DNA of 64,000 nt. Origin: Pseudoflavonifractor sp902362925. GTDB lineage: Bacteria > Bacillota > Clostridia > Oscillospirales > Oscillospiraceae. The notes under the pieces were generated by a model that saw only the letters and a list, made by a program, of their open reading frames with translations, was not told where the DNA came from and did no database searches. The stretch is taken from the NCBI GenBank assembly GCA_902362925.1, contig CABIYL010000007.1. One strand, given 5' to 3'. Positions 26,569 through 34,677 of the stretch are shown piece after piece. Positions within the stretch are counted from its first letter, which is position 1. Every line of letters starts with the position of its first letter. Made by a program: the position numbers and the translations under genes.

Positions 26569-26584
26569 GAATGTTCATCTCCGC

Positions 26585-27955
26585 TCAGTATCCGTTTACC
26601 AGCGCGTCCAGCACCTGGGCCGCCACAGAGCCCGCCGCGTCCGCGCCGCTGCCGCCGTTCTCCACCAGCACCACAAAGGCGTAGGGCGTATCCTCGCCCC
26701 GCAGGAAGCCGGTGAACCAGGCGTTGGGAGCCTTGCCGCCGCCTACCTCCGCCGTGCCCGACTTGGCGCAGATGTCCATGTTGGGGAAGCGGGAGGCGCC
26801 GTAGGTCTCGGTCACGTTGCGGGCCATCATGTCGGCCAGAAGCTCCGCCGTGTCCGCCTCGATGAGGCGGCCTGTGCTGTGCTTCAGGTAGGGCATGCTC
26901 CAGCCCAGGCTGTTCTCCGTGCGGAGCACCAGCTGGGGCACCGCCGCCTTGCCGCCGTTGGCCACGGCTCCCATGTAGACCATCAGGGCGCAGGGGTTCA
27001 CCGCGTCGCTGTACTGGCCCACACCGGCCCAGCCCTGGTCGTTGACGGTGGCGCTGGTCAGGTCAAAGCGGCCCTTGGCGGTGGAGATGCCGCTGACCTC
27101 ATAGCTGGAGGTCAGCCCCGCCTTCTCGGCGTAGGCTGTCATCACCTCCGGCCCCAGCTCCACGGCCAGCTGGGCGAACACGCCGTTGCAGGAGGAGGCC
27201 AGAGCGCCGTAGATGTCCATGTCCCCGTGGGCGGAGGGACAGGTAACGGTGCCCTCCCCCACCTGGGCGGAACCGGTACAGGTCCAGGTGCGGTCAAAGA
27301 GGTCGGGGATGTTCTCGATGGCGGCGGCCAGGGTGACCGTCTTGAACACCGAGCCGGGCACAAAGGTGCCCGAGAGGAAGCGGTTGATATACACGCCGTC
27401 GTACTGCTCGTCCCCCTCTTCAATCACCGGCGGGTTGGCCGGGTCAAAGGTGGGCGTGGAGACCATACAGAGGATTTCGCCGGTCTTGTAGTTGTACACC
27501 CCCACCGCCCCCTTCCGTCCGTTCAGGGCATTGTAGGCGATGTAGTTGTACCGGGCGTCCAGGGTCAGGTACAGGTCGTTGCCCGTGCCCTGGAGGCTGT
27601 ACGCGCCGGTGAGCAGATTGTAGCCCGACAGCTGGTCGGCAAAGGCCACCAGGGCGCCGGTGCCGATTTTGCCCGAGGCGTCCCCCACGGCGTGGAGGGT
27701 GGCCTTGCGGACGGTTTCACCGTCGTAATAGCACCGGTTGCCGTTCTCGTCGGCCCAGGAGAGCACGTCCCCGTCCCGGTCCAGCACCCGGCCCACCGAG
27801 AGCTGTCCGGCGCTGTTGTAGAGGTGGCGGTTGGCGGCCAGGGAGACCCACTTGCCGCCGTAGAGCACGTAGCGCACGACATAGAAGCACAGGCCCAGCA
27901 CCAGAGCGGCGGCCAGAATCAGGCACACACCCGCCCGTTTTTCAATCCGTTTCAC
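26585..27955 (-). CDS. Penicillin-binding protein (PbpA-type transpeptidase)
   Basis: A 456-residue class B penicillin-binding protein that cross-links peptidoglycan outside the membrane. It has one N-terminal membrane helix (about 8-30) and a transpeptidase domain with SxxK in PGSVFKT (near 205), SxN in SSCN (near 258) and KSGT in AKSGTAE (near 397). It is short compared with PBP2/SpoVD because the N-terminal dimerisation region is reduced, as in PbpA partners of RodA. Its ATG overlaps the stop of the FHA-RodA gene by 4 bp, so the pair should form a SEDS-PBP polymerase-crosslinker complex. Confidence 0.92.
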   Translation of the reverse strand: MKRIEKRAGVCLILAAALVLGLCFYVVRYVLYGGKWVSLAANRHLYNSAGQLSVGRVLDRDGDVLSWADENGNRCYYDGETVRKATLHAVGDASGKIGTGALVAFADQLSGYNLLTGAYSLQGTGNDLYLTLDARYNYIAYNALNGRKGAVGVYNYKTGEILCMVSTPTFDPANPPVIEEGDEQYDGVYINRFLSGTFVPGSVFKTVTLAAAIENIPDLFDRTWTCTGSAQVGEGTVTCPSAHGDMDIYGALASSCNGVFAQLAVELGPEVMTAYAEKAGLTSSYEVSGISTAKGRFDLTSATVNDQGWAGVGQYSDAVNPCALMVYMGAVANGGKAAVPQLVLRTENSLGWSMPYLKHSTGRLIEADTAELLADMMARNVTETYGASRFPNMDICAKSGTAEVGGGKAPNAWFTGFLRGEDTPYAFVVLVENGGSGADAAGSVAAQVLDALVNGY

Positions 27956-29757
27956 GCCTCCTCATCTCCTTCCTCCCAGTCGGGTTCTTCCTCCGGTCTG
28001 ACGGGCGCCGCCAGCCGCTTCCCCTGCTTTTTGGAGGGCAGACGGATGGCAAAGCTGGCGTTCTGGCGGGTGTCGGTGGCCTTGAGGAAGGCCAGCAGGC
28101 CCCAGGAGCCCATCATGGCCGAGCCGCCCACCGACACAAAGGGGAAGGTGACGCCGGTGAGGGGCAGGATGTCCACCGCGCCAAACACGTTCAGGCAGGT
28201 CTGGACCACCATCAGCCCGGCAGCGCCGCAGGCGGCGATGGTGTAGAAGCTGGAGCGTCCCGCCCGGCAGGACCGGACGGCGAACACGGCCAGGGTGACA
28301 ATGGCCGCCACCGAGAGGGCGGCGATGATGAGGCCCCACTCCTCGCAGAGCATGCCGAAGACCAGGTCGGTCTCAGCGGCGCTGACCCGCTGGAGCCAGC
28401 CCTCTCCCGCGCCCACGCCCACCAGACCACCGGATGCGGCGGCGGACATGGTGCGGGTCTGCTGGAAGCCGCCGGAGGAGGCGTACTCCCAGGCGTGGCC
28501 CCAGGTGGCGAAGCGGCGGAGGATGTAGGGCTTCAGGGTGACCACCACGGCGGCGGCGCCCACGCCGGCGGCGGTGATAAGGCCCAGGGTGGCCCAGTCG
28601 CCGGAGCGGAGGTAGGCGATGACCAGGAAGGCGGCGAAGAAGATGGCCGCGGTGCCGAAGTCGCTCATAATGGCCAGGCAGCCCATGCAGGCGCCGGTGA
28701 GGACGATGAACAACCCCAGGTTACGCTTGCGGAAGAGCCGGTCCAGGGTGGCGGCTCCGGCGAAGATATAGCAGATTTTGGCGATCTCAGAGGGCTGGAA
28801 GGACATACCGCCCAGCACAATCCAGTTTTTCGCGCCGTTGAGGCCGGTACCCAGCACCAGGGTGGCCCCCAGCAGACAGATGGCGGCGGCGGCCATGAGC
28901 CAGCGGATTTTCTTCACCCGCTCCAGGTCACGCATAAAGACCCCCAGCACCACAAAGAGGGCCAGGCCCAGCAGGATGGCGGCGAACTGCTTGAACAGTC
29001 CGCCCGGGTTCTTAGAGGCGGTGACCGCCAGGGAGAGGGTACACAGGAAAAAGGCGATGGTCTCCATCTCAAAGCCCACCCGGCCCGTGGCACGCATGAA
29101 CATGAAGTAGGCCCACATGACGGCGGTCAGGCACAGGTAGGTGGTGGGGATGGCCACAGAGGCCCCCTCCCCTTCGGCCACAATGAGCTGCACGGCGGTG
29201 AGCACCTGGAAGACGGTGAGCAGCACCAGTCCCAGCCAGGGGGACACGGGCCGCTGGGCCTTTCGGGCCTTGCGGCGGGCCTCCAGCTCCTCCTGGGACA
29301 CGGCCAGCAGGACGGTCTCCACGCCGCCCAGGGACAGCACGTCGCCGTACTCCACAGGTGCCTGGCCATTCACCTCTCTGCCGTTGACGGCTACGCCGCC
29401 CTTGGAGTCCAGGTCGTACACCGTCCAGCTGTCGTCCTCCGCCCGGATGAGGGCGGCATGCTGCCGGGACACAGTGGGGTAGCCCAGCACCACGTCGGAT
29501 GCTCCGGCACGGCCCAGGATGTTCTCCCAGTGGGTCAGGGGCTCGCTGGCCCCATTGGGCAGGGTGAGATAGGCCCATACCTCGGGCACATGGGGCACCG
29601 TCAGCAGGGACCGGATGGTACGGATGAGAATCAGCAGGGCCAGCACGGGAAACACAAAGCGCACAATGGCAGTATACCATGCCCCCAGCTCCGGATTGGC
29701 GGCCAGCAGCGCGGTCAACTGGTCCAGCAGAGCCTGGGGAAAATTTGCCGGGTTCAT
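27952..29757 (-). CDS. FHA domain-FtsW/RodA/SpoVE (SEDS) fusion protein
   Basis: A 601-residue membrane protein combining one N-terminal membrane helix (about 24-45), an FHA phosphothreonine-binding domain (about 60-150, LGRAGASDVVLGYPTVSRQH and NGREV), and a SEDS glycosyltransferase of about 10 helices. The SEDS part has the conserved LNGAKNWI and FQPSEIAKI segments and ends in an acidic tail. SEDS proteins polymerise peptidoglycan from lipid II. The FHA domain suggests control by a Ser/Thr kinase. The ATG at 29757 has AGGAGG upstream. It overlaps the downstream PBP gene. Confidence 0.92.
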   Translation of the reverse strand: MNPANFPQALLDQLTALLAANPELGAWYTAIVRFVFPVLALLILIRTIRSLLTVPHVPEVWAYLTLPNGASEPLTHWENILGRAGASDVVLGYPTVSRQHAALIRAEDDSWTVYDLDSKGGVAVNGREVNGQAPVEYGDVLSLGGVETVLLAVSQEELEARRKARKAQRPVSPWLGLVLLTVFQVLTAVQLIVAEGEGASVAIPTTYLCLTAVMWAYFMFMRATGRVGFEMETIAFFLCTLSLAVTASKNPGGLFKQFAAILLGLALFVVLGVFMRDLERVKKIRWLMAAAAICLLGATLVLGTGLNGAKNWIVLGGMSFQPSEIAKICYIFAGAATLDRLFRKRNLGLFIVLTGACMGCLAIMSDFGTAAIFFAAFLVIAYLRSGDWATLGLITAAGVGAAAVVVTLKPYILRRFATWGHAWEYASSGGFQQTRTMSAAASGGLVGVGAGEGWLQRVSAAETDLVFGMLCEEWGLIIAALSVAAIVTLAVFAVRSCRAGRSSFYTIAACGAAGLMVVQTCLNVFGAVDILPLTGVTFPFVSVGGSAMMGSWGLLAFLKATDTRQNASFAIRLPSKKQGKRLAAPVRPEEEPDWEEGDEEA

Positions 29758-29833
29758 AGGCGGAACCTCCTCCTTTCTTGGACAGCGGTTCATGTAAGAC
29801 TGAGCAGGGCGGCTGCCCCGCTCCATTCCGACT

Positions 29834-29861
29834 ATTATAACACAAATCCCAGAGAACGCAA
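29834..29861 (-). promoter_or_regulatory. Promoter of the rodA-pbp-DUF362 operon
   Basis: Minus-strand TTGCGT (29856-29861), a 16-bp spacer and TATAAT (29834-29839). Confidence 0.7.
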
Positions 29862-29880
29862 ATTGAGGGATGACGAAAGA

Positions 29881-29912
29881 AAACGCCCGGAAGCGATTGC
29901 TTCCGGGCGTTT
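29881..29912 (-). terminator. Terminator of the first sleB-type gene
   Basis: A perfect 14-bp stem (29881-29894 with 29899-29912) with a GATT loop, just past the stop codon; its own A/T ends supply the tails. Confidence 0.8.
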
Positions 29913-29916
29913 GGGG

Positions 29917-30729
29917 TTATGCGAAGAATGCGTGGGCGCCGATGGTGGCCACATAGGGCCGGTTGCGGGAAGCCCAGCTGTTGGGAGCGGTGTAGGGGTT
30001 GACGAAGTAGAGGCTGGCCCCCACCGTGTTGGCGCCGTCCAGGCAGAGCTTGGCGGCAATCACGCTCTCGGCGTTGGGCTCCCGGTAGATGGAGCCGTTG
30101 GACACCGGGGTGAACTGGTTGCGCTGGAACACTACCTCATACACCGTATTGGGGAAGAGGGGGCTGTTGACCCGGTTGAGCACCACATTGCCCACCGCAA
30201 TCTTGCCCGCCAGGGGCTGATTGCCGCTCTCGGCGTAGATGATGTGGGACAGCCAGTAGAGGCTGTCGGCGTTGTAGTACTGGTCGCCGGAGAGGATGGG
30301 GCCGGTGCCCGACTGGATGGCCACAGAGCCGGTCGCCTTCTCCCACACCACGGAGGCGCCAAGCGCCTGGGCCAGGGTGCGGATGGGAACCATGATGTTG
30401 CCGTCCTGCAGGAGGGGGCCGCCCTCAAAGTAGAGGTAACGGCCGTTGGCCACCAGATAGGGGGCTCCAATCTGGATGGTCAGCTCCAGGCCCTGGGCAC
30501 GGACCACAGCACGGTCATTCTCCCAGGTTGCCACGGCGTCGGGATACATCGCCTTGACGACGGGCCAGTAACAGACATAGGTGGTACGGTTCACCACCAT
30601 AGGGGCCACTTCCATCTGAAGGGCAGTGCCATCCAACGTAAAGCTGGGTGTCTCCGTGGCTGCAGCCTGGCTGGCAAGGGTCAGTACCAGCGCCAGACAC
30701 ATGGCTGCGGAAAGCAATCGCGTCTTCAT
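29917..30729 (-). CDS. SleB-type cell wall hydrolase with copper-amine-oxidase-like N-domain
   Basis: A 270-residue exported protein with a signal peptide (residues 1-24, ending AAA), a copper amine oxidase N-terminal-like domain (about 28-135, NRTTYVCYWPVVKAM and MVPIRTLAQALGASV), and a C-terminal hydrolase_2/SleB domain (about 155-270). The catalytic Glu is in YWLSHIIYAESGNQPL, followed by KIAVGNVVLNRV. SleB is a lytic transglycosylase that opens spore cortex; non-spore relatives also exist. A paralogue with the same architecture lies upstream. The ATG at 30729 is chosen by AGGAG and the signal peptide. Confidence 0.9.
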   Translation of the reverse strand: MKTRLLSAAMCLALVLTLASQAAATETPSFTLDGTALQMEVAPMVVNRTTYVCYWPVVKAMYPDAVATWENDRAVVRAQGLELTIQIGAPYLVANGRYLYFEGGPLLQDGNIMVPIRTLAQALGASVVWEKATGSVAIQSGTGPILSGDQYYNADSLYWLSHIIYAESGNQPLAGKIAVGNVVLNRVNSPLFPNTVYEVVFQRNQFTPVSNGSIYREPNAESVIAAKLCLDGANTVGASLYFVNPYTAPNSWASRNRPYVATIGAHAFFA

Positions 30730-30766
30730 GATAACATGTACTCCTGTTTTCTGTTTTGTTCTTTTT

Positions 30767-30783
30767 TGTAACCGTATTGTAAC
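30767..30783 (+). promoter_or_regulatory. WalR-like direct repeat over the sleB promoter
   Basis: TGTAAC-N5-TGTAAC, a direct repeat with an 11-bp period that fits the published WalR (YycF) consensus of two TGTWAH-type half-sites 5 bp apart. It covers the -10 box of the hydrolase promoter on the opposite strand, a position suited to repression. Confidence 0.4.
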
Positions 30784-30804
30784 CGCTTCTCTCGCGAATT
30801 GCAA
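30776..30804 (-). promoter_or_regulatory. Promoter of the first sleB-type gene
   Basis: Minus-strand TTGCAA (30799-30804), a 17-bp spacer and TACAAT (30776-30781). Confidence 0.7.
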
Positions 30805-31167
30805 GAGAAAGTTTTGTCGCAGGCTTGTTTCGACCACTTTTCGTGCAGTTTGACGGTTACAAATGGTTACGATAAAAAGTGCGTTCATCTGGTATTTTAC
30901 CCATTTATTCTCACTTTATTCTATAAAAAGGAAACGAATCGTTTTTGACCCATCTGTCACGCCTGTCATCAGACTCTGCACGAGCGCCTATGGACTGGGA
31001 CAGAGGGCGGCCAATCCCTTGTCCCCCAAGGGTTTTCACTATTTCCAGTTTTCCCCTCTTCCCTCCCCCATTCCGCCCACTGGACCCCCATTTTTTCCGC
31101 TCTTCCGCCCTTTTATTTTTCCATAAATATCTATATTCTGTATTTATTTTGTATAGTTTCCTGTTTA
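30805..31167. other. Non-coding stretch between the sleB-type genes, up to the gap
   Basis: No convincing gene. It holds a second pair of GGTTAC half-sites (30855-30870), a weak plus-strand promoter-like pair (TTGACG 30850-30855, TAAAAA 30873-30878), a small hairpin with a T-tail (31016-31036), and a pyrimidine-rich then A/T-rich tail unlike the surrounding GC-rich sequence. Confidence 0.5.
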
Positions 31168-31482
31168 NNNNNNNNNNNNNNNNNNNNNNNNNNNNNNNNN
31201 NNNNNNNNNNNNNNNNNNNNNNNNNNNNNNNNNNNNNNNNNNNNNNNNNNNNNNNNNNNNNNNNNNNNNNNNNNNNNNNNNNNNNNNNNNNNNNNNNNNN
31301 NNNNNNNNNNNNNNNNNNNNNNNNNNNNNNNNNNNNNNNNNNNNNNNNNNNNNNNNNNNNNNNNNNNNNNNNNNNNNNNNNNNNNNNNNNNNNNNNNNNN
31401 NNNNNNNNNNNNNNNNNNNNNNNNNNNNNNNNNNNNNNNNNNNNNNNNNNNNNNNNNNNNNNNNNNNNNNNNNNNNNNNNNN
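31168..31482. other. Assembly gap (315 N)
   Basis: Hides the 3' end of the second sleB-type gene, about 50 codons judged from its paralogue, and part of the intergenic region. Confidence 0.99.
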
Positions 31483-32144
31483 GCCAGAACGCTCTCCTCC
31501 GTGGGGGTCTGGTACACGGTGCCGTTGCTGACCGGCTCAAACTGACCGCCCCAGCGGTCGTCAAAGATGACCCCGTAGATGGTGGCCGGAAAATCTTTGT
31601 GCTCCGCCCGGTTGAGCACCACGTTGCCCACCGCGATTTTGCCCATCAGCGGCTCTCCCCTGCTCTCGGCGGAGATGATACGGGAGAGCCAGTAGAGTTC
31701 ATCCTCCTTATAATATAAGGAGGCGTCCTCGATGGCCCCGGTGCCCGAGGTGATGGACACCGTGCGGCTCCCCCCGTCCCAGTCCACCTGGGCGTCCATG
31801 GCCTTGGCCAGCACCCGTACCGGCACCAGCACCCGGCCATATACCGCCTGCACGCCGTCGGCTATGTACAGCGCCCGTCCGTTGGCCTCCAGATAGATGG
31901 CCCCGGGAGAAGCAGTCAGCTCCAGGTCGCTGCCAGCCCGTACCACAGCCTGACCTTCCCAGGTCACAACGGCGTCCTCCCGCAGAGCCTCCGCCGCCGC
32001 CCGAAGGGGCACGTAGGTGGTGCTGTTGATGACCACCGGGTCAATGTCGCTCTCCAGCGGCACGCCGTCCACCATCACGCTGACTGCCCCCGCTGGGGCG
32101 GCGGTCAGAAGCAGACACAGGAGTAAGGTTACAATTTTTCGCAT
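31483..32144 (-). CDS. Second SleB-type cell wall hydrolase, 3' end in gap
   Basis: About 220 visible residues with the same plan as the neighbour: a signal peptide (1-20, ending AGA), a copper-amine-oxidase-like N-domain (TTYVPLRAAAEAL, RVLVPVRVLAKAM), and a SleB/hydrolase_2 domain with the catalytic Glu in YWLSRIISAESRGEPL. The two look like a tandem duplication that has diverged. The N-domain keeps the usual VPLR motif, whereas the first copy has CYWPV there. The ATG at 32144 follows AAGGAAGTG. The missing tail should carry the Asn/Trp-rich end of the domain. Confidence 0.88.
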
Positions 32145-32177
32145 TCTGTTCACTTCCTTTTGCTGAATGATACAAAA

Positions 32178-32207
32178 ATTGTAACGGATTTTCCCCTTAT
32201 GGCACAA
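32178..32207 (-). promoter_or_regulatory. Promoter of the second sleB-type gene
   Basis: Minus-strand TTGTGC (32202-32207), an 18-bp spacer and TACAAT (32178-32183). Confidence 0.6.
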
Positions 32208-32234
32208 GGCACAAGTTCTGGAAACAGACCGCAA

Positions 32235-32329
32235 ACGGCGGGAGGCCAACGCCTCCCGCCGTCAGCCAGTCGAAAAGTCTTTTCGACTGGCTGCTGCACT
32301 TTTTCAACCTTTAAAAAAGTTTGAAAAAG
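32235..32329. repeat. Cluster of three back-to-back hairpins
   Basis: Three inverted repeats follow one another: a 12-bp stem (32235-32246 with 32251-32262), a 15-bp stem (32263-32277 with 32279-32293), and a 9-bp A/T-rich stem (32299-32307 with 32321-32329). They lie between the gluQ stop and the sleB promoter. The array is more than a single terminator needs and may be a dispersed intergenic repeat. Confidence 0.6.
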
Positions 32330-32438
32330 TGGTTTGATTGCACGCGAAAGACAACCCTGACGGTTTTCTTTCACACTATCTTTCCCTCCGAAACCTTAAG
32401 CATCAGGGTTTATCGATAGTCTCCCGCCGTTTCGCTTT

Positions 32439-33392
32439 TTATTCAAACAGACCGCTGGGTACCACGATGTCCGCCTTGGGCACCTGTTCCCAGGAAAAGC
32501 GCTCCGCCAGAGCGGCAGGGCTCACCGGCTCCGGCGTGCTCTGAAGCCCGGCCAGCAAGGCCAGACGGCCCACCAGCTCCTCCGGCGTCCAGCGCTCCCG
32601 CAGCGCCCCCATGTCCAGGTCCCGGTCCCGCTTGGACAGGCGGCGGCCGTCCTCCGCCAACAGCAGGGGCACATGGCGGAACTCCGGCGGCTCCAGGCCC
32701 AGCAGATGGTAGAGATAGCACTGACGGGGCGTGGAGGAGAGCAGGTCCATGCCCCGCACCACCTGATTGACCCCCATGGCGCCGTCATCCACCACCACGG
32801 CCAGCTGGTAGGCGTACACCCCGTCGGACCGGCGGATGATAAAGTCCCCGCAGTCCCGGAGCAGGTTCTCCCCATAGAGGCCCATGTGGCCGTCGTTCAC
32901 CGTCCACACCTCATCGGGCACCTTCAGCCGCCAGGCGGGATGGCGTCCCGCCTGTTCCAGCGCTACCCGCTCCTCCGCCGTCAGATTCCGGCACCGGCCG
33001 CCGTACACCGCCTGACCGTCCGACCGGTGGGGTGCGCTGGCCGCCAGCCGCTCCGCCCGGGTGCAGTAGCAGGGGTAGACCAGCCCCATCTCCTCCAGGC
33101 GTTTAAAAGCGGCGGCATACTGCTCCGTCCGTTCACTCTGGAGGTAGGGGCCGTCCGGACCGCCCTTTCCATAGCCCTCGTCCCAGTCCAGGCCCAGCCA
33201 CAGCAGGTCCTCCGCCAGCTGCGCCGTGTACTCCGGCCGGCAGCGGTCCGGGTCCAGGTCCTCCATCCGCAACACCAGAACGCCCCCCGACGAGCGCACC
33301 GACAGCCAGGCCAACAGGGCCGAAAACAGATTCCCCAGGTGCATCCGCCCGCTGGGGCTGGGGGCAAACCGCCCCCGGATGTTCTTCTCCAT
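32439..33392 (-). CDS. gluQ: tRNA glutamyl-Q(34) synthetase (GluQRS)
   Basis: A 317-residue paralogue of glutamyl-tRNA synthetase lacking the anticodon-binding domain. It attaches glutamate to queuosine at position 34 of tRNA-Asp. The class I signature appears as HLGN in RFAPSPSGRMHLGNL, the KMSKS counterpart as RLSKRD, and a CYC...GGRC cysteine set fits the zinc site. The short length separates it from GltX. The ATG at 33392 has AGAGGAAAG upstream. It implies queuosine in tRNA; no queuosine biosynthesis genes are in the window. Confidence 0.92.
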   Translation of the reverse strand: MEKNIRGRFAPSPSGRMHLGNLFSALLAWLSVRSSGGVLVLRMEDLDPDRCRPEYTAQLAEDLLWLGLDWDEGYGKGGPDGPYLQSERTEQYAAAFKRLEEMGLVYPCYCTRAERLAASAPHRSDGQAVYGGRCRNLTAEERVALEQAGRHPAWRLKVPDEVWTVNDGHMGLYGENLLRDCGDFIIRRSDGVYAYQLAVVVDDGAMGVNQVVRGMDLLSSTPRQCYLYHLLGLEPPEFRHVPLLLAEDGRRLSKRDRDLDMGALRERWTPEELVGRLALLAGLQSTPEPVSPAALAERFSWEQVPKADIVVPSGLFE

Positions 33393-33450
33393 GGTCTTTC
33401 CTCTCCATCCGCCGCTCTGAGGCGGCGTCTCCTACCTTTATAATATAGTG

Positions 33451-33479
33451 ATTTTACCACATCCCCGCCCCTGTGACAA
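33451..33479 (-). promoter_or_regulatory. Promoter of gluQ
   Basis: Minus-strand TTGTCA (33474-33479), a 17-bp spacer and TAAAAT (33451-33456). Confidence 0.75.
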
Positions 33480-33513
33480 CGTCCGGCATGACCCCGTCCT
33501 CTTCGCTTCCCTG

Positions 33514-33542
33514 TTGTAATTTCCGCTGGTTTCTGGTATACT
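33514..33542 (+). promoter_or_regulatory. Promoter of the mobB-moaB fusion gene
   Basis: TTGTAA (33514-33519), a 17-bp spacer and TATACT (33537-33542). Confidence 0.7.
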
Positions 33543-33551
33543 TTTTCTGTC

Positions 33552-33577
33552 GGACCGCCAGACGGCGGTCCTTTTTT
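33552..33577 (+). promoter_or_regulatory. Terminator-like hairpin in the mobB-moaB leader
   Basis: A perfect 8-bp stem GGACCGCC/GGCGGTCC (33552-33559 with 33564-33571) followed by six T, immediately before the ribosome site. It is near the expected 5' end of the mRNA, so it may act as an attenuator or a stabilising cap. Confidence 0.55.
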
Positions 33578-33592
33578 CTGGAGGTGGAGCGC

Positions 33593-34654
33593 ATGAATCC
33601 CATCCCCCGTCCCCCCGCTCCACCTGACGTCATCCGGGAGACCCCCGTGGTGGTGGCAGTCTGTGGCTCCGAGGGGTGCGGCAAAAGCTGGCTCATCCGC
33701 AGCATCCTGCCCCGGCTCACGGTGGCAGGCATCAAAACAGCCGTTATCAAGCGGGAACGCCGTCCCCTGGACCCGTCCGGCCCCGACCGCTACTCCACGC
33801 CCTTCCGTCAGGCGGGCGCCAGCGCCGTGGGCGTGTTTGACGGGGAGCTGTCCATGGTGGTACAGCGGCGCAGAATCACCGAGCAGCACCTGATTGCCCA
33901 GTTTCAGGACGCGGGTCTTATCCTCCTGGAGGGGTTTGACCGCAGCTTCTGGCCCAAGCTGGAGCTGGTGCGCTCTGGTGTTTCCAGCGGGCCGTCCTGT
34001 GACCTGTCCACCGTGCTGGCCCTGGTGACCGACCTGTCCCTTCCCCACTGCGACGTGCCCCAGCTGCCCTTTGACTGCCAGGCTGTGGCAGATTTTCTCC
34101 TGCACTACTATTATCGCGAGATTGGAGTGAACGTCATGGAATCCTCTTCCGTCAACAAGACCGTCTCCGTCCCTGAGGGCGTACTCCGGGCCGCCCTCAT
34201 CACCGTCAGCGACAGCATCTACGCCGGCACCAGCCCCAACACCACCGCCCCTGCCGCCTCTGAGCAGCTGACCAAGGCCGGCTTTGAGCTGGTGTCCACC
34301 TCCCTGCTGCCCCGTGACCGGGCCATGCTGTCCGCCGAGCTCACCCGGCTGGCCGACAGCCGTCTGGCCGACCTGGTGGTCACCATGGGCGGCACCGGCT
34401 GCTCTCTCTACGACTGCACCCCCGAGGCCACGGCCGACGTGACCGAGCGTGCTCTCCCCGGCGTGTGCGAGGCTCTGCGCCGTACCCTGGCCGACCTGTC
34501 CGACGGCGCCATGCTGGACCGCTCCACCTCCGGCATGCGCAAGCAGGCTGTGCTGGTCAACCTGCCCGGCGCACCGGAACAGGCGCTGCCCTGTCTGGAG
34601 CGCCTGCTCCCCGGCCTGAAGGCCACGGTGGAGGCCATCCGCCAGGACGGCTGA
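33593..34654 (+). CDS. MobB-MoaB/MogA fusion, molybdenum cofactor biosynthesis
   Basis: A 353-residue protein joining two Moco enzymes. Residues 20-165 are MobB-like, with the P-loop CGSEGCGKSW, which binds GTP and assists guanine-dinucleotide cofactor formation. Residues about 195-345 are MoaB/MogA-like, with ALITVSDSIYAG and the molybdopterin-binding GGTGCSLYDCTPEAT; this domain adenylylates molybdopterin before metal insertion. The ATG at 33593 has GGAGG upstream. An in-frame ATG at 34136, preceded by GGAG, could give a free MoaB domain. No other Moco genes are nearby. Confidence 0.88.
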   Translation: MNPIPRPPAPPDVIRETPVVVAVCGSEGCGKSWLIRSILPRLTVAGIKTAVIKRERRPLDPSGPDRYSTPFRQAGASAVGVFDGELSMVVQRRRITEQHLIAQFQDAGLILLEGFDRSFWPKLELVRSGVSSGPSCDLSTVLALVTDLSLPHCDVPQLPFDCQAVADFLLHYYYREIGVNVMESSSVNKTVSVPEGVLRAALITVSDSIYAGTSPNTTAPAASEQLTKAGFELVSTSLLPRDRAMLSAELTRLADSRLADLVVTMGGTGCSLYDCTPEATADVTERALPGVCEALRRTLADLSDGAMLDRSTSGMRKQAVLVNLPGAPEQALPCLERLLPGLKATVEAIRQDG

Positions 34655-34677
34655 GGATTCCTTCTCTCCTTATATAA

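Noticed and set aside
30863..31126. 87-residue plus-strand ORF between the sleB-type genes
   Set aside because: No ribosome site, odd composition (Pro/Phe/Ser-rich from the pyrimidine tract), no domain.
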